Below, one piece after another: positions 7,603 through 16,429 of a DNA stretch of 64,000 nucleotides. A program made the translations under genes and the position numbers. The stretch comes from Candidatus Accumulibacter affinis (GTDB lineage: Bacteria > Pseudomonadota > Gammaproteobacteria > Burkholderiales > Rhodocyclaceae): the NCBI GenBank assembly GCA_016713625.1, contig JADJOT010000001.1, positions 186,001-250,000 on the forward strand. The letters are read 5' to 3'. Below the pieces are notes generated by a model. It made no database searches. It was not told where the DNA came from and was given only the letters and a program-made list of their open reading frames with translations. The first letter of the stretch is position 1, and the number at the start of each line of letters is the position of its first letter.

Positions 7603-9775
7603 TCCTGGCCTTTTGTTGGGCGAACGAGCAACTCACATTGGCTTGGTCGGGGGCGCTCAGGCCCGCCAGCTTTTCCGTTGTGTCGCTAACCGTCGCGATG
7701 GCGTCCATAGTCCTGCGAATAAGTGCGAGCTTCCATTCGGTTGCCTGCGAAGCGTCCCACGTCGGTCGCAGATTCCAAATAGCCATCCTAGTAATGTGGC
7801 CGAAGGCTATGCAACGGATGTCCCCCGGCGTGGGCGTCATGCCAGCCACACGTAGTTCATCCAACTCACGTGCAATAATCGTTGCGAGGTGCTCCGCATC
7901 GTCGAAAAGCCAGTGCCGGCGAGCGTCGCCACGATCTCGGCACACGAACACCGTATCAACGATGGATGATGCGGTGCCATGAATGTGGATGGAGCCACCC
8001 ATTTCAGCTGGGCAAGGCAGTGATGCGGAGCAGGTCAGTCCAGCGTCGAGAATGGCCATCCCGACCGCCAAGTAAGCTTCCTGCTTGTTGTGGTGGTACG
8101 TGAATACCAACGGAGCGCCAGACTTGAGAGCTGCAGCTATTCGCCTATACACAGCGGCCAGGCCATTCGCAAAGTGCGCGATGTCACGCGCAGCCGTGTC
8201 GTTGCCTGTCAGTTCCTGCGCATGGCACGTCGTTTCTGGTTCGAGGCCGGGGAAAGTCGAACCCATGAGCTTTCGCAGCCAGACATAGCAGAAATGCATC
8301 AACTCACCGTACTGCACCATGCCGTAATAGGGTGGATCAGTGAACACCGCATCAAGGCTCTTTGCGGGCAAGTCCATTTCCGTTGAAGAGGCGCATCGGA
8401 CATCTATGTCGCGACGGTGAGCTTCTGGGTGCTCAGGGTTGTACTCGCCGATCCACTCACCACTAATGGGGAGAACTGATTTCTTCTTTCCGTCGAAGGC
8501 CACCTCAAACGGATTGGTGCAATACCGTTTCGCCTTGGCGTACTTGTCGGTGATGTTCGTCCAGCCGCCGGATCCCACTGGCAGTCCTGTTGCACCTCGG
8601 ATGCCTAGAAAGTTTGATTCAGCTTGTAGGTACCCAACCGGGAAACCGTGAATCGAGAATACATCAAGCGACTTGAGGGCCATCGCGTCGTAACGGCAAA
8701 TCATGTTCTGGTAACGCAACAAGTCCGAGAAATTGGTAGCCAAGGCACGGCGCAGCCGCTTGTCCTTGACTTTGGCGATGTAACGGGCCGCGGTCTCAAG
8801 GGCTAGAAGCTGGCGGGGATTGAAAAGCTCGCGGAACCGGTCGTAACCCCAGCGATGTAGCCGGGCTGTCTCGTCTCCATTGGGAATCACGTCGTCCGGG
8901 ACGTACTCTGTCTTCATGACCCTGAGCCGATCAAGTGCCTTGTTGACGCGCGCTGCGTCTTCGGCATCTGGTTTCTTGAACAGCCTACCCGGGCGACCCT
9001 TCAAATCAGGGTTGTAGTATTCAATGGCGTAGAGCCGATGGGGTGGCGGTCCATTGCCATGAAACGGTGCTCCGTTGATGTGCCCGCAATGCGGGCAAGC
9101 CCCCTTGTTGCGTTTGATCGGGCCTTCAGTGGCGAGTTGCGTACCGCAATCGCAGCGACCGGGGTGGTTGTGGTCATCTACCTCGTTGAGATCGCCGCAA
9201 CTCGGGCAAACGAGAACATACGACGTATGTCTTGCATCTTCTGCCACCACGTAGGTTGGGAAGAGATCGAAGTCATTGTGACATGCTATACAGGTGCCAG
9301 TCTTGACCCACAAGAAGTACTTGGCGTTGGCGTCCTCGCGGCCGGTAATCGGGCAGCGGGTCTTGTAGAGGTCGCCAAGCTGCTCACTCAGATGCTGCAT
9401 GAGGTCATCGACCGCATTCTGGTACACCCTCATTTCAAGCGCGTCGATCTCTTCTCGAACCACCCAGACGGCCATCGGGTTGACGTCTATGCCAATCACG
9501 CTGCAGCCAAGCCGGTTGGCCTCGAGTAGCGGCGTGCCTCCGCCCATGAAGGGATCGGCGATAGTGATGCCATCGAGGCTGTTGGCTCGGTAGTAGGTAT
9601 CCGTAACTGGCCGGTTTACGAATTCGGAGAGCAAGAGGCCTCGGAACAAACTGCCGGGGCGGCGAGCAAACCACTTATGCACCGCTATGATCGGGCGATA
9701 GTTTTGCTGGATTTGCTTCTCCCGTAGGGCCAGTGCTGCGATAAAGGGAATAGAGTAATTGGTCTCGATGCTCAT
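7577..9775 (-). CDS. Zinc-ribbon DNA methylase (DUF1156-like adenine/cytosine-N4 MTase)
   Basis: 733 residues. The SAM-binding motif D-P-F-M-G-G-G-T is at 74-81, early in the protein. A middle zinc-ribbon region follows with repeated C-x2-C pairs (C-I-A-C, C-P-S-C, C-D-C, C-P-H-C-G-H). The catalytic motif T-D-P-P-Y-Y-G lies about residue 520, then the target-recognition end. The layout resembles large DUF1156-type methylases with the K-W-F-A-R-R-P-G signature near the N-terminus. ATG 9775 is chosen because GAGAG precedes it; a longer frame to 9880 has no ribosome site. Its stop overlaps the putative nuclease gene, suggesting a restriction-modification operon. Confidence 0.85.
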   Translation of the reverse strand: MSIETNYSIPFIAALALREKQIQQNYRPIIAVHKWFARRPGSLFRGLLLSEFVNRPVTDTYYRANSLDGITIADPFMGGGTPLLEANRLGCSVIGIDVNPMAVWVVREEIDALEMRVYQNAVDDLMQHLSEQLGDLYKTRCPITGREDANAKYFLWVKTGTCIACHNDFDLFPTYVVAEDARHTSYVLVCPSCGDLNEVDDHNHPGRCDCGTQLATEGPIKRNKGACPHCGHINGAPFHGNGPPPHRLYAIEYYNPDLKGRPGRLFKKPDAEDAARVNKALDRLRVMKTEYVPDDVIPNGDETARLHRWGYDRFRELFNPRQLLALETAARYIAKVKDKRLRRALATNFSDLLRYQNMICRYDAMALKSLDVFSIHGFPVGYLQAESNFLGIRGATGLPVGSGGWTNITDKYAKAKRYCTNPFEVAFDGKKKSVLPISGEWIGEYNPEHPEAHRRDIDVRCASSTEMDLPAKSLDAVFTDPPYYGMVQYGELMHFCYVWLRKLMGSTFPGLEPETTCHAQELTGNDTAARDIAHFANGLAAVYRRIAAALKSGAPLVFTYHHNKQEAYLAVGMAILDAGLTCSASLPCPAEMGGSIHIHGTASSIVDTVFVCRDRGDARRHWLFDDAEHLATIIARELDELRVAGMTPTPGDIRCIAFGHITRMAIWNLRPTWDASQATEWKLALIRRTMDAIATVSDTTEKLAGLSAPDQANVSCSFAQQKARSEFDAIAF

Positions 9776-10140
9776 GGTGGGTCTCTCTTGGAAGATTTCG
9801 CTTCTTCCATGTGTTCTTGCAGCGTCCTGCCCCAATCTCGCCGAAGGAGCCGATCTACCCTCATGGACCGTGCTAGACAAATAGGATTGATCGGAAGAGC
9901 CGGTCAGTCTTTGGGCTTGGCGGCAAGGGGCGGCGGCTACAGAATATGACTATACCATTGGTGAGCTTGCCGGTAGCTGTCGCTCACGTGGTTAACTCGC
10001 TCTCGACATGGCAGTCTGCTCTCCAGCAAGCGTGTATAGAAGTTCGCTCAGTCGTTCCTCCTATGTCGTGGACATCGATCTATGCTTGCACGAATTTTTG
10101 CTATATGCTTGCATTTCTACGCACAGACAGGGAAGGCGCA
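9776..10140. promoter_or_regulatory. Divergent intergenic region with direct repeats
   Basis: This separates the leftward methylase operon from the rightward P63C gene, so it should hold both promoters. TATGCTTGCA occurs twice (10081-10090 and 10104-10113), 23 bases apart and on one helix face, a candidate operator. No promoter consensus is clear. Confidence 0.35.
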
Positions 10141-11151
10141 ATGACGACTAAAGATGAAACGAAAGTAGCCGGGGGGATCGCTCGCGCCGAAAAGCTCACC
10201 CCGCAGGAGCGGAGCGAAATAGCCAAGGTCGCCGCAGCTACGCGATGGGGAGCACCAAAGGCTACACACCGTGGCGAAATCATCATCGGAGAAACGCGCA
10301 TCCCATGTGCTGTCCTTGACGATGGTCGACGGGTCCTCACAGAGAACGGCATTAGCAACGCCCTCCTTGGATGGCGTAGCGGAGCCTCGAAGCGGCTGAA
10401 GAAATCCTCGGCAGAGGATGGGGCACCGGTCCCCGTCTTCCTAGCCCCGGAGAGGCTTAAACCCTTCATTTCTCGAGAAATGATCGATGGGCCATTGACG
10501 CCTGTCACCTACATCGATGGATCTAAGACAATCGTTGGATTCGACGCGACAATTCTTCCAACCGCCTGCGAAATATGGCTTAGGGCGAGGGACGGTGGCG
10601 TCCTTCAAGATCAACAGCAGGATAAAGTGAAGCGCGCAGAAATGCTCATGCGGGGCCTCGCCCATATCGGTATTCTTGCTCTTGTTGACGAGGCCACGGG
10701 ATACCAAGAGGTCCGAGACAAGAAGGCGCTTCAGGCAATTCTCGACAAATATCTTGCCAAGGAACTTGCCGCCTGGGCCAAGCGGTTCCCAGATGAGTTC
10801 TACCAACAAATGTTCAGGCTGAAGGGATGGGCGTTCAACCCATTATCCGTGGCCAAGCCAGGTGTCGTTGGGAAGTACACGGTCGACGTTGTCTACGAGC
10901 GCCTTGCGCCTGGGCTTGTTGATCAACTTGAGAAACTAAACCCGAAAACCGATACCGGCACCCGTAAGTCACGTCACCATCAGTGGCTCAGTAGTGACGT
11001 CGGGCACCCGGCGCTTGCCATGCATTTGCATGCTGTAATCGGTTTTATGCGCGTCTGTTCCAGTTGGGAGCAGTTCCTAAACCTCCTCGACTGTGCATTT
11101 CCTAAGAAGGGTCATACGATTCCGCTCCTTTTCGAATACAAAGACGTATAG
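10141..11151 (+). CDS. P63C domain-containing protein
   Basis: 336 residues from ATG 10141, which follows GGGAAGG by a normal distance; a longer frame from 9946 lacks a ribosome site. The N-terminus has K-L-T-P-Q-E-R-S-E-I-A-K-V-A-A-A-T-R-W-G, a common basic lead. The middle and C-terminal region (W-A-K-R-F-P-D-E-F-Y-Q-Q-M-F-R-L, Y-E-R-L-A-P-G-L-V-D-Q-L) matches the P63C domain of plasmid, phage and accessory-region proteins, whose biochemical role is not established. It is divergent from the methylase/nuclease operon. Placement in a defence-like region suggests a mobile-element or DNA-related task; this is inference. Confidence 0.75.
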   Translation: MTTKDETKVAGGIARAEKLTPQERSEIAKVAAATRWGAPKATHRGEIIIGETRIPCAVLDDGRRVLTENGISNALLGWRSGASKRLKKSSAEDGAPVPVFLAPERLKPFISREMIDGPLTPVTYIDGSKTIVGFDATILPTACEIWLRARDGGVLQDQQQDKVKRAEMLMRGLAHIGILALVDEATGYQEVRDKKALQAILDKYLAKELAAWAKRFPDEFYQQMFRLKGWAFNPLSVAKPGVVGKYTVDVVYERLAPGLVDQLEKLNPKTDTGTRKSRHHQWLSSDVGHPALAMHLHAVIGFMRVCSSWEQFLNLLDCAFPKKGHTIPLLFEYKDV

Positions 11152-11196
11152 ACTGCCGGCGCAGTTGTTTGGCCGCTAGATTGGTCGCAGCAAGGA

Positions 11197-11568
11197 TTAG
11201 CTCTCACGCCAAGCACCTGCAGTAAGCCGCTCTACAGCGGCAGCGTAGACGGTCTTCGAGCTTTCTGCATCTGCTTTGGCGTTGAAAAGGTCGTGGATAT
11301 GTTCGGTGACGACAGACGCGATTGCATGAACGGCCTCATGCCGGCTCAGACCTTCCGTAGTGAGACGAGTCATTGCACGGGCCGTGGGTTCGTAGTTCTC
11401 AGCGAGTTGATTCTCGACGACAACGTGAAAGGCTGCGTGGATCGTCACGTTGGGCAACGCGACGCGTGCCCGGCGATGAAAGCTTTCCACAAGTCCAAGG
11501 CGCAACTGCTCATCAAGTGCCAGCCATTCCTCGGGGTTTGGGATCTGATCGGGATCGTAACGATTCAT
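11197..11568 (-). CDS. Small conserved protein with HExxH-like motif
   Basis: 123 residues from ATG 11568 (M-N-R-Y-D-P-D-Q-I-P-N-P-E-E-W-L). A TTG 24 codons upstream is the only longer start. The protein contains H-A-A-F-H-V-V-V-E-N-Q-L and R-H-E-A-V-H-A-I, the latter fitting HExxH, though the block also occurs in non-enzymatic bacterial domains. No signal peptide. It is on the same strand as, and just downstream of, the transposon-split gene at 11655-12279, so the two probably formed an operon. Function unknown. Confidence 0.6.
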   Translation of the reverse strand: MNRYDPDQIPNPEEWLALDEQLRLGLVESFHRRARVALPNVTIHAAFHVVVENQLAENYEPTARAMTRLTTEGLSRHEAVHAIASVVTEHIHDLFNAKADAESSKTVYAAAVERLTAGAWRES

Positions 11569-11654
11569 CCTAGATGCGGTCTCCGGACGACCAAGCTGAA
11601 GGGGAACAGCGCCCTTTGCTTCCCCCAGTTCCAGCGCCAAGCTTGCGGCAAGTC

Positions 11655-12279
11655 TCAGCCACGATATTCAACGCCATATTTCCCAAGAAATTCGATGACT
11701 TGGAAATATAGCCCTGAAATGGTGGCTGCTCTTATTGTATGGGCTAACGGCATATTCACTGAAGACGGATGCGGAGGGAGGAATGTCATTTCGAGTGAAA
11801 CCGGAAGCCTTCCACCATCTTCTATCTTGAGCACACACGAATACTCAATCCAATCGTCTGCCCGAGGCACTACACCTGAGATAGTCTCCTTTACTTCAAA
11901 TACCACATTGTACCCGGGCATGTTTCGCGGCTTTCCCATGGCTGCACCTATCGCGCCCGAGGTCAAGATAAGCGGGCTGTGAAGGATCCCGGTTCGTTCC
12001 AGTTGACCGCCGAGATCGGCTGCCGCAGTTTCTCTGGACAGTGCAATCCATACGGCATTATCCATATCCATCCGTGCCTGAACTGCCTGTCGGTCCGCCA
12101 GAATCACAGTCTTCGGAGCATCACTTCGATTCCGCTCTATTTCGGAAGCGTTCCACGACAAATAGACCAGGGCATAGGTCTCTGGTTCATCGTCGGTCTC
12201 GTAGATGATCGCGTCTGGGTCACGCCGCAACGCCAAAGGGAAAGCCTCCCGACGATACAGGACGTGCTCTGGACCAATC
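11655..12279 (-). pseudogene. 3' part of an unknown gene interrupted by the IS66-like transposon
   Basis: This frame carries about 208 residues of an otherwise intact protein (for example Y-A-L-V-Y-L-S-W-N-A-S-E-I-E and Y-F-Q-V-I-E-F-L-G-K-Y-G). Its N-terminal part lies on the other side of the transposon at 15820-15997. Removing the transposon and one copy of the target duplication rejoins ...A-L-H-M-Q-I-G to P-E-H-V-L-Y-R-R-E in frame and gives a protein of roughly 270 residues. No family is recognised. Confidence 0.75.
12272..12279. repeat. Target-site duplication, left copy (GACCAATC)
   Basis: The 8 bases GACCAATC directly precede the transposon and recur directly after it at 15820-15827. 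Eight-base duplications are typical of IS66-type transposition. Confidence 0.9.
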
Positions 12280-12364
12280 GTGTCCCTCCGGCAAGCTTGC
12301 ATGAAATCTCTGAACGCCCTTGGTAACGTTTGCTGCGAATTCAACCCGAAGAGGAGAGCAGCAG

Positions 12365-12793
12365 ATGGACGATCTGGCGAAGGTGATGGAAGCAAGGGGT
12401 GGCGAGAGCCTTGAACAGGTACGGGAGCGCTTCAAGCGCTGGCGCGAAACACGGGGACGGGGCGAGCACGTCCCTCGAGAGTTGTGGGCGGCGGCGGTAG
12501 GGATCGCCCGTGTCCATGGCCTGCACGTCACCGCGCGGGAACTGCACCTGGACTACGGCGGATTGAAGCGGCGCCAGCAGGAGCAAGCCGGTAGCACCCT
12601 GCAGGCCGCCAGGAAGGAGACACAGTTCGTCGAATGGACGATTGCGCCCGCCCGCGAGTCCGGCGATCCGCTCCGGAGGGAGTGCGTGATCGAGATGGAG
12701 AGCCGGCGCGGCGCGAAGATGCGGGTGGAACTTAATGGCCAGGGCCTGGCGGGCCTGGTAGGCTTGTGCAGCGCCTTCTGGAGTGCCGCATGA
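12365..12793 (+). CDS. tnpA: IS66 accessory protein TnpA
   Basis: 142 residues beginning M-D-D-L-A-K-V-M-E-A-R-G-G and preceded by a strong GAGGAG ribosome site. It contains the HTH-like segment F-K-R-W-R-E-T-R-G-R-G-E-H-V-P and H-L-D-Y-G-G-L-K-R-R typical of the first IS66 protein. The stop overlaps tnpB by 4 bases (ATGA type), implying coupled translation. It is intact in this copy, while the copy at 25649-26078 is frameshifted. Confidence 0.85.
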   Translation: MDDLAKVMEARGGESLEQVRERFKRWRETRGRGEHVPRELWAAAVGIARVHGLHVTARELHLDYGGLKRRQQEQAGSTLQAARKETQFVEWTIAPARESGDPLRRECVIEMESRRGAKMRVELNGQGLAGLVGLCSAFWSAA

Positions 12794-13143
12794 TTCAGAT
12801 CACGCCGCACATGCGGATCCTGGTCGCGGTCGAGCCGATCGATTTCCGCGCCGGCATCGATGGGCTGGCCAGCCTCTGCCGAGAGCGCCTGGAAGCCGAT
12901 CCGTTCAGCGGGAGCCTGTTCGTCTTCCGCAACCGCGCCCGCACCGCCCTCAAGATCCTCGTTTATGACGGCCAGGGGTTCTGGCTTTGCCACAAACGGC
13001 TATCGAGCGGGCGCTTCGCCTTCTGGCCCGACGGCACGGCGCCGACCCAGGGACTCCAGGCCTGCGAGCTGCAGGTCCTGCTGATGGCCGGCAACCCGGC
13101 GCAGACCCGGGCGGCACCGGCCTGGCGTCGCCTCGCGGCGTAG
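12790..13143 (+). CDS. tnpB: IS66 accessory protein TnpB (Orf2)
   Basis: 117 residues, the usual size. It carries the family signature P-I-D-F-R-A-G-I-D-G-L, S-G-S-L-F-V-F-R-N-R and I-L-V-Y-D-G-Q-G-F-W-L. TnpB is needed together with TnpA and TnpC for transposition in IS66 elements; its biochemistry is not well defined. The start overlaps the tnpA stop. It is intact, and its copy at 25299-25652 is also intact and nearly identical. Confidence 0.92.
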   Translation: MIQITPHMRILVAVEPIDFRAGIDGLASLCRERLEADPFSGSLFVFRNRARTALKILVYDGQGFWLCHKRLSSGRFAFWPDGTAPTQGLQACELQVLLMAGNPAQTRAAPAWRRLAA

Positions 13144-13169
13144 GGTCGCAGAAAGCGTGGGCCGTCGGC

Positions 13170-14826
13170 TCACGCCGCGCCGGCCAATTGCTCGCGGTAA
13201 TTCCAGGGCAACCACAAGGCCGCCTGGGCCAGAACCTCTTGGGCATGGCCATGCAAGGCCTGCAGATAGGCGAACGGATTGACGCGGCAGAGCTGGCAGG
13301 TATGAATCAGGCTCATGTAGATATCGCCCACCTCGGCCCCCTTCAGGGTTTTGTAGAACAGCGAATTCTTGCGATGCAGGATCGCCCGTTTGAGGGCCTC
13401 TCGCAAAGGTTGTTATCCAGCGGTGCCCCAGCCTGGCGCAGAAAGAGCGTCAGTCCGTCCCAGTGCTTGAGCAAATAGTTCAGGGTCTTGTCCAGCCTGC
13501 TATTCGGCTCGACGAGTCGTTTCGTGAATTGATCGTTGATCTTGTCCTTCAGTTTTTGCAGCGGCGGAGCGCTGTGCGTCTGATGGGTGAGCAGGCGTTG
13601 CTCGGACGAGAGCTTCTCTTCGCGACAGTGCGCATCGTTGGCGTAGACCTTCGCCAGAATCTCGATCACGTAGCGGCACGGCTGAGGAAAATGCGCGATC
13701 ACGTCGACGATCTGGCGTCGTCCGTGGGTCAGGCATTTGCCGATGATCGTCGCGAACTCGCTGACGAAGTTGCACGCCAGCGCATCGCTCATCTGCATCG
13801 GTGGCGCCAGCGCCGGGTCCCGCTGCGCCAGGATATCCGACAGGTTCTGCCCGGCATGCGGATGGCCGGTGAAATACAGCGCCACGTGCTGCCCCTGAGC
13901 GAGCACGGCGACGATGCCGGAGGTGTTGATGGCCTTGGCCTCGGGCGCCAGACCGGCGGCTTCGAGCTGGTTGCGGGCGACGATCAGCGACAGAATCTTC
14001 GCCCGGGTGTCGTCGCAGTGCAGCAGATCGCCCTGTCCGGCCTGGCGGATCAGTTCGCCGAAGACGGCGCGCGGCGCCGGCACGGCCTGGACCACGAGGT
14101 CCCACTGGGTGGCATCCGGCAGTGGCACGTGGAGACTCGCCTGCAGCCCTTCGATGCGGTAGAACGGCAGACCACTGCCGTAGCGCAGCAGGGCGAGCAG
14201 GCTCGCACAACTGGGGTCATACTTCGCCGCGCAGGTGCCCTCGGGCAGCGGCGCGGTGAAGGTCGCATCGCACAGCCGGCAGCGCAGATGTTGCCGCTGG
14301 TAGATCGTCGCCCGCATCGGCGGTTGTCCGACGACTTTGACGACGGTCTTCGGCGGTGCGTCATAGACCCTGCCAGTGGGGCAGGCCGGGCAGGGATCGC
14401 CGGATTTCAGATCAGGAACGGCCAGTGCGATGACCGGGGCGTCGCCATACTTCGCGGCGCCATTGCGGCCGTGACCTTTCTTCGGCTCGGGTTTCGCCGG
14501 GGAGTTACGGCCGCCGGCGACGCCTCTCCCTCCGGCGCTGATGCTTCAGCCGAGCCTGGCTCCTCGGCCGCGGCGGGCTTCTCGTCCCAATGGCCGCCCG
14601 GGTGAAGGAGCTTGTGTTTGCTCTCGGTGGACGCGCCAAACAACCTCTTGCGAAAGCGCGTCAGCGACGTCTTCGCGTTCTGTAGGGCCTGCATGACGAA
14701 GACAAAAGTGGCGAGCACCTGGCGGAGTAGTTCGTATTGCGGCGCCGGGAACGTTGGCTTGGCCAGTGCCAGCAGTTCGTCTAGATCTTCCTGCGTGGCC
14801 TGGACGTATTCGGGCGGCTTCGTCAC
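13170..14826 (-). pseudogene. tnpC: IS66 transposase TnpC, frameshifted
   Basis: The frame starts at GTG 14826 overlapping the DruA-like stop (GTGA). It has the leucine-rich N-terminus (R-F-R-K-R-L-F-G-A-S-T-E-S-K), then the zinc-finger C-P-A-C-P-T-G and C-R-L-C-D. The DDE domain follows (L-H-C-D-D-T-R, and L-D-N-N-L-C-E-R near the C-terminus). The frame is lost at about 14478-14500 and again at about 13399, where L-C-E-R-A-L-K-R is broken by one missing base. Comparison with copy 2 shows each copy lacks a different base, so an ancestral intact frame is evident. It cannot make a full transposase as written. Confidence 0.85.
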
Positions 14827-15701
14827 GCGACCTGCGACAGCCGTTGGCGAAAGTCCTTGACCAGCGCATAGCCCAGGACGTCCTTGAGCGAACGATTGGC
14901 GACATGGGTCGGCGCATCCTTGCCGCGTCCGGTCGTCCTCCCCAGCAACTGCCAGTTGGCGGCTCGGTAGCAGGTGCCACGAAAGCGCTGCGGTTCGATG
15001 AAGGTTTCCAGAAAGTAGATCGGGTGCCCGTACATCGACTGCCAATCGGCCGACAGCCGGCGCGCCATGCGTCCGAGCAGGTGCGAGGCGAGATGGGGCA
15101 CCATCACCCACGGCAGAATCAGAAAGCGCGTGTGGTAGGCAAGCAGCCGGATGTTCTGCAAACGGGCCTGCGGCCCCCAGCCGATGAAGCGGTCGCGGCT
15201 GCCCAGATGACGGGGCGCCGAGCACCACGCGAGACAGGCCACCGGTCGGCCGCGAGCCCAGACGAGATACTTCAGATGCTCGCCCACGGGCTGCGTATAG
15301 CCCAGGTAGTGGTGCTGCTGGAGCAGGCTGTTGAACAAGGCTTCTTCCGGCGTGCGTCGGACCTGGCGCACTTCCACTGGCCCCAGTTCGCCAAAGTTCA
15401 TTTGCAGTGACGTTTCGTCTACCCTGATCAGCGCCGGCGACCGGCGATCGGCCAACGGATTGCGGGTGAGCTGGCGCACCGGCGGCAATTCGATCCGCCC
15501 CGCGCGATGCAGCATCAGCATCATCCCGCGGCACACCATGTCGCGTAGCGCGCCATTGACCTGCACCCAATTCCAGGCTTCGCACAACCGCTTTGACAAA
15601 CCTCTGCGGCTCAGCTCGGGATGATCCGCGATCAGTTGGCGCATGAAGGCAAGGTCGTCTTCGGAGATCTCCCGGTGGCGGTAGCTCAGGGTCGTTTGCA
15701 T
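14823..15701 (-). CDS. DruA-like DUF4338 protein carried by the transposon
   Basis: 292 residues from ATG 15701 (M-Q-T-T-L-S-Y-R-H-R-E-I), preceded by AGGA. The sequence (E-L-S-R-R-G-L-S-K-R-L-C-E, H-H-Y-L-G-Y, G-W-G-P-Q-A-R-L-Q-N-I, N-R-S-L-K-D-V-L-G-Y-A-L) matches the DUF4338 family, commonly named after DruA of the Druantia anti-phage system. No other Druantia gene is present, and the gene lies inside a transposon, overlapping tnpC by 4 bases. A role in transposition, or as a selfish passenger, is therefore more likely than a full Druantia system. Intact here; frameshifted in the copy at 22745-23619. Confidence 0.85.
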   Translation of the reverse strand: MQTTLSYRHREISEDDLAFMRQLIADHPELSRRGLSKRLCEAWNWVQVNGALRDMVCRGMMLMLHRAGRIELPPVRQLTRNPLADRRSPALIRVDETSLQMNFGELGPVEVRQVRRTPEEALFNSLLQQHHYLGYTQPVGEHLKYLVWARGRPVACLAWCSAPRHLGSRDRFIGWGPQARLQNIRLLAYHTRFLILPWVMVPHLASHLLGRMARRLSADWQSMYGHPIYFLETFIEPQRFRGTCYRAANWQLLGRTTGRGKDAPTHVANRSLKDVLGYALVKDFRQRLSQVA

Positions 15702-15819
15702 GTCCTGCACAGTACGCGACCCCGCAGCGGAACGCAAGCGAAAAATTCAGACTCCGTCTGTAACGACAGCTTCTAACCGATTCCTTCCGCAAATTCATGC
15801 AGGCTTGCCGGAGGGACAC

Positions 15820-15997
15820 GACCAATCTGCATATGAAGCGCGTCAATAAGAGCGCCCACCATGCGAAGGTAGGGCAGCGTCCAAGGGTCGCGAATCTGAA
15901 GCTCAAAAGACGACATGGTCATGTTCTGCGCAAGGTTAACACTCTCCGGCGAGGCCGTTGTTGCCTCATTGTCGGGGAGCGAGGTTCGGGTATCCAC
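15820..15997 (-). pseudogene. 5' part of the transposon-interrupted unknown gene
   Basis: The frame starts at GTG 15997, whose first base is the last base of the upstream gene's TAG stop, so translation was coupled. It gives about 59 residues (V-D-T-R-T-S-L-P-D-N, then L-R-M-V-G-A-L-I-D-A-L-H-M-Q-I-G) before the transposon. The first eight bases (15820-15827) are the right copy of the target duplication. The remainder is at 11655-12279. The product as it stands would be a short truncated peptide. Confidence 0.75.
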
Positions 15998-16332
15998 TAC
16001 GTGATCATGGCCTTCTCCATCTCCGTCTTCCGAGCCTGAAGTTCATCCAGTCTCTTCCTCAGGATGGCCATTTCCTTGTTGATCTTTCGAAGTTCCGCCT
16101 GATTCTTGATGCACAGCAAGTGATCTGCACCAAGCTCCTCCGTGATGTACTGCTCAAGCTCATGCCGAAGGACTTTGAGGTATGGATTGCCCCAGACAGC
16201 CCCCTCGCGGTAATCCAGTTTGCCGGCACGTATGCCCTGAACAATGAAGTCCCGGGTCACGCCGTATTCCTTGGTCGCCGTTACGTCACTGAGGCTTGCG
16301 CCTTTGCTGGTCCATTCTCCGTGTTCCGCCAT
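15997..16332 (-). CDS. Small HTH-like protein of unknown function
   Basis: 111 residues. The N-terminal half (L-S-D-V-T-A-T-K-E-Y-G-V-T-R-D-F-I-V, G-K-L-D-Y-R-E-G, N-P-Y-L-K-V-L-R) looks like a MerR/excisionase-type winged helix. The C-terminal half is a coiled coil (I-N-K-E-M-A-I-L-R-K-R-L-D-E-L). It would fit a DNA-binding regulator. It is the first gene of the small operon interrupted by the transposon, overlapping the next start by one base. No specific family is recognised. Confidence 0.6.
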   Translation of the reverse strand: MAEHGEWTSKGASLSDVTATKEYGVTRDFIVQGIRAGKLDYREGAVWGNPYLKVLRHELEQYITEELGADHLLCIKNQAELRKINKEMAILRKRLDELQARKTEMEKAMIT

Positions 16333-16429
16333 GTCTCATCTCTCGAACCGGCTATGTTGTTGGCGGCTACTACCTTCCGGATCTCCCAAGCCGCATCTAC
16401 CCCCACACACCTGGGCCCCGACAGTCCTT

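Larger units (their letters stand above)
12280..15819. mobile_element. IS66-like transposon with DruA-like passenger, copy 1 (3,540 bp)
   Basis: The ends are near-perfect inverted repeats of about 26 bases beginning GTGTCCCTCCGGCAAGC (12280 onward, and reversed up to 15819). An exact 8-bp target duplication flanks it. The content is tnpA and tnpB on the + strand and, convergently, a DUF4338/DruA-like gene followed by tnpC on the - strand. In ordinary IS66 elements tnpA, tnpB and tnpC point the same way, so this inverted layout with a passenger gene is unusual. A second copy in opposite orientation is at 22627-26163. Confidence 0.9.

Noticed and set aside
9946..10140. Longer start for the P63C gene
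   Set aside because: No ribosome site at the upstream ATG; ATG 10141 has GGGAAGG and the family N-terminus.
14823..15701. A Druantia anti-phage system
   Set aside because: Only a DruA-like (DUF4338) protein is present, inside a transposon, with no DruB-DruE genes.
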